Below the pieces are notes generated by a model that saw only the letters and a program-made list of their open reading frames with translations, ran no database searches and had not been told where the DNA came from. From assembly GCF_035609205.1 (NCBI RefSeq), contig NZ_CP141187.1:62001-126000 (forward strand): a DNA stretch of 64,000 nucleotides, in the 5' to 3' direction. A program made the position numbers and the translations under genes. The stretch's first letter is position 1. Each line of letters opens with the position of its first letter. Positions 63,056 through 64,000 of the stretch are shown here, piece after piece. Source of the DNA: Hymenobacter sp. GOD-10R (lineage in GTDB: Bacteria > Bacteroidota > Bacteroidia > Cytophagales > Hymenobacteraceae).

Positions 63056-63994
63056 CTACTTGTTTATGCCCATTGGCTCGTATATGGCAGCAGCGGCTTC
63101 GTCCAGTTCGGCTGTACTCAAACTTTCCAGCTACGCTTCGGTCTGCTCGATGCTGCGGTGACCCAGCATGGCTTGCGCCGTGTACTTGTTCACCTTGCCA
63201 GCATGACCAGCCAGCGTGTGTCGGGCCGTGTGGCTGTGCAGCCGCACAGTTAGCCCGAGGTACCGGGCAACGACCACTAGGCGCCCATTGATGCGTGCGG
63301 TGGCATTGCGCCGGGCAATCCATCAGGCTGCTTTGTCCAGGCTGAAGTAGTCCTCCGGCAGCACCGGAAAAACTAGTTCACTACCTCCTTTTAGGTAGGG
63401 CTCCAGCACTCTCTGTAGCGGCTCGGTTAGCGCCACGTCCTTATACTTACCGCGTTTCACGGCCTTAAACTTCACCCGGCCCCCTTGCCAGTCCACGTCG
63501 CGCCAGCGTAGCTCCAACACGTTGCTGATGCGGCAACCGTGCAGGTAATACTGGCACATATAGACGGCACGGGCTAGTTGCTGTTTAGGGGCTTTGAGGG
63601 GCAAGTCCCGTAAGAGCTCTAATTGTTCTCGTGTGAGGTGTGTGCGTGATTTGACCTGGTCCGCCGCGTTCTTTGGCGCCAGATCGTTGAAGGGGTTGGG
63701 TAGTAAGGTCGGGGCCGCTTTGCGGAGCATCGCTCGCAGTGCGTTCAACCACGTGGCCGCACTGGTCGGAGCATAGTGCTCGGCCAGCCAGCCGGCGAAG
63801 CTGCGGGTCTTGGCGTCGGTGAGGTCCGATAAGCGGATGGGCTTGTCGGTGCACCAACGCGTCCACACGGCAATGGCCGAACCATGGCCACGGTACGTCA
63901 CCTCGTTGCCGGCGGCGTAGTGCTGCTCGCGGATGGTGCTGAGCAGCTCACTCACGAGCGGATCCGAGTCCGGCGTTGGCTTATTCGGCAGCAT
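63056..63994 (-). pseudogene. Tyrosine recombinase with stops, one at the catalytic tyrosine
   Basis: From the ATG at 63994 (the true start may lie outside) the core-binding domain (HGSAIAVWTRWC...TWLNALRAMLRKA) and catalytic domain (GCRISNVLELRWRDVD with Arg; KRGKYKDVALT with Lys) are intact to a TGA at 63323-63325. The same frame continues W-I-A-R-R-N-A-T-A-R-I-N-G-R-L, then HSHTARHTLAGHAGKVNKYTAQAMLGH and R-S-I-E-Q-T-E-A, followed by TAG at 63131-63133 exactly where the nucleophilic Tyr belongs, then L-E-S-L and a normal end at 63056. Both stops together make it inactive. Confidence 0.82.
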
Positions 63995-64000
63995 GGCCTT

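Overview
The window looks like chromosomal DNA of a Bacteroidota bacterium close to Hymenobacter (order Cytophagales). Signs for this are type IX secretion (T9SS) C-terminal sorting domains, a gliding-motility-associated C-terminal domain protein, a FecI/FecR pair, LytTR and LytS-like two-component genes, DUF5723, DUF4468 and DUF4199 families, almost no Shine-Dalgarno sequences, and a GC content of roughly 55% with AT-richer islands. I see no rRNA, tRNA or CRISPR array. This placement comes from protein families only.

Layout. 1-11 kb: a truncated HTTM membrane gene, a GNAT acetyltransferase, small lipoprotein and secreted genes, an Lnt-like acyltransferase, a Crp/Fnr regulator, and a multi-PAS kinase with a single-domain response regulator. 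11.4-19 kb: an IS110 copy, an AT-rich hydrolase, a decayed esterase, a LytS/LytTR pair and a membrane-anchored hydrolase. 19-24.5 kb: an accessory stretch of small orphan genes (DUF4279, ATP-grasp and unknowns) dotted with MITE-like elements and a lipoprotein gene interrupted by TGA. 24.8-30.4 kb: three large surface or secreted proteins. 30.8-33.6 kb: an HTH/PIN toxin-antitoxin-like pair, gene fragments, a solo IS end and a potassium channel.

33.7-44.8 kb is the most coherent block, all on the minus strand: a MauG-like di-heme peroxidase, a DUF3500 protein without a sorting domain, a HupE/UreJ-like membrane protein, an AraC regulator, a TonB-dependent receptor, then a tandem duplication of [T9SS-sorted DUF3500 + tiny one-TM protein]. 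It resembles a surface-to-periplasm acquisition system, possibly for a metal or cofactor, but the substrate is unknown. 45.4-48.8 kb holds a FecI-type sigma factor, a FecR anti-sigma and an STN-domain protein in place of a TonB receptor.

52.3-55 kb is a nested mobile element. An IS3-family element (OrfA/OrfB with an A AAA AAG slippery site) has an identical second copy of the IS110 element inside its left terminal repeat. Removing the IS110 and one copy of an AT dinucleotide rebuilds an IS3-type terminal repeat that also occurs alone elsewhere in the window. This suggests the IS110 targets IS ends through an RNA guide encoded in its roughly 230-bp 5' non-coding end. The rest (55-64 kb) holds a lipase-like hydrolase, a catalase-family protein, an NHL propeller, a Fic protein, a DUF4468 protein, and an integration-related tail: a frameshifted HEPN gene, a serine recombinase, and a tyrosine recombinase whose active-site tyrosine codon is a stop.
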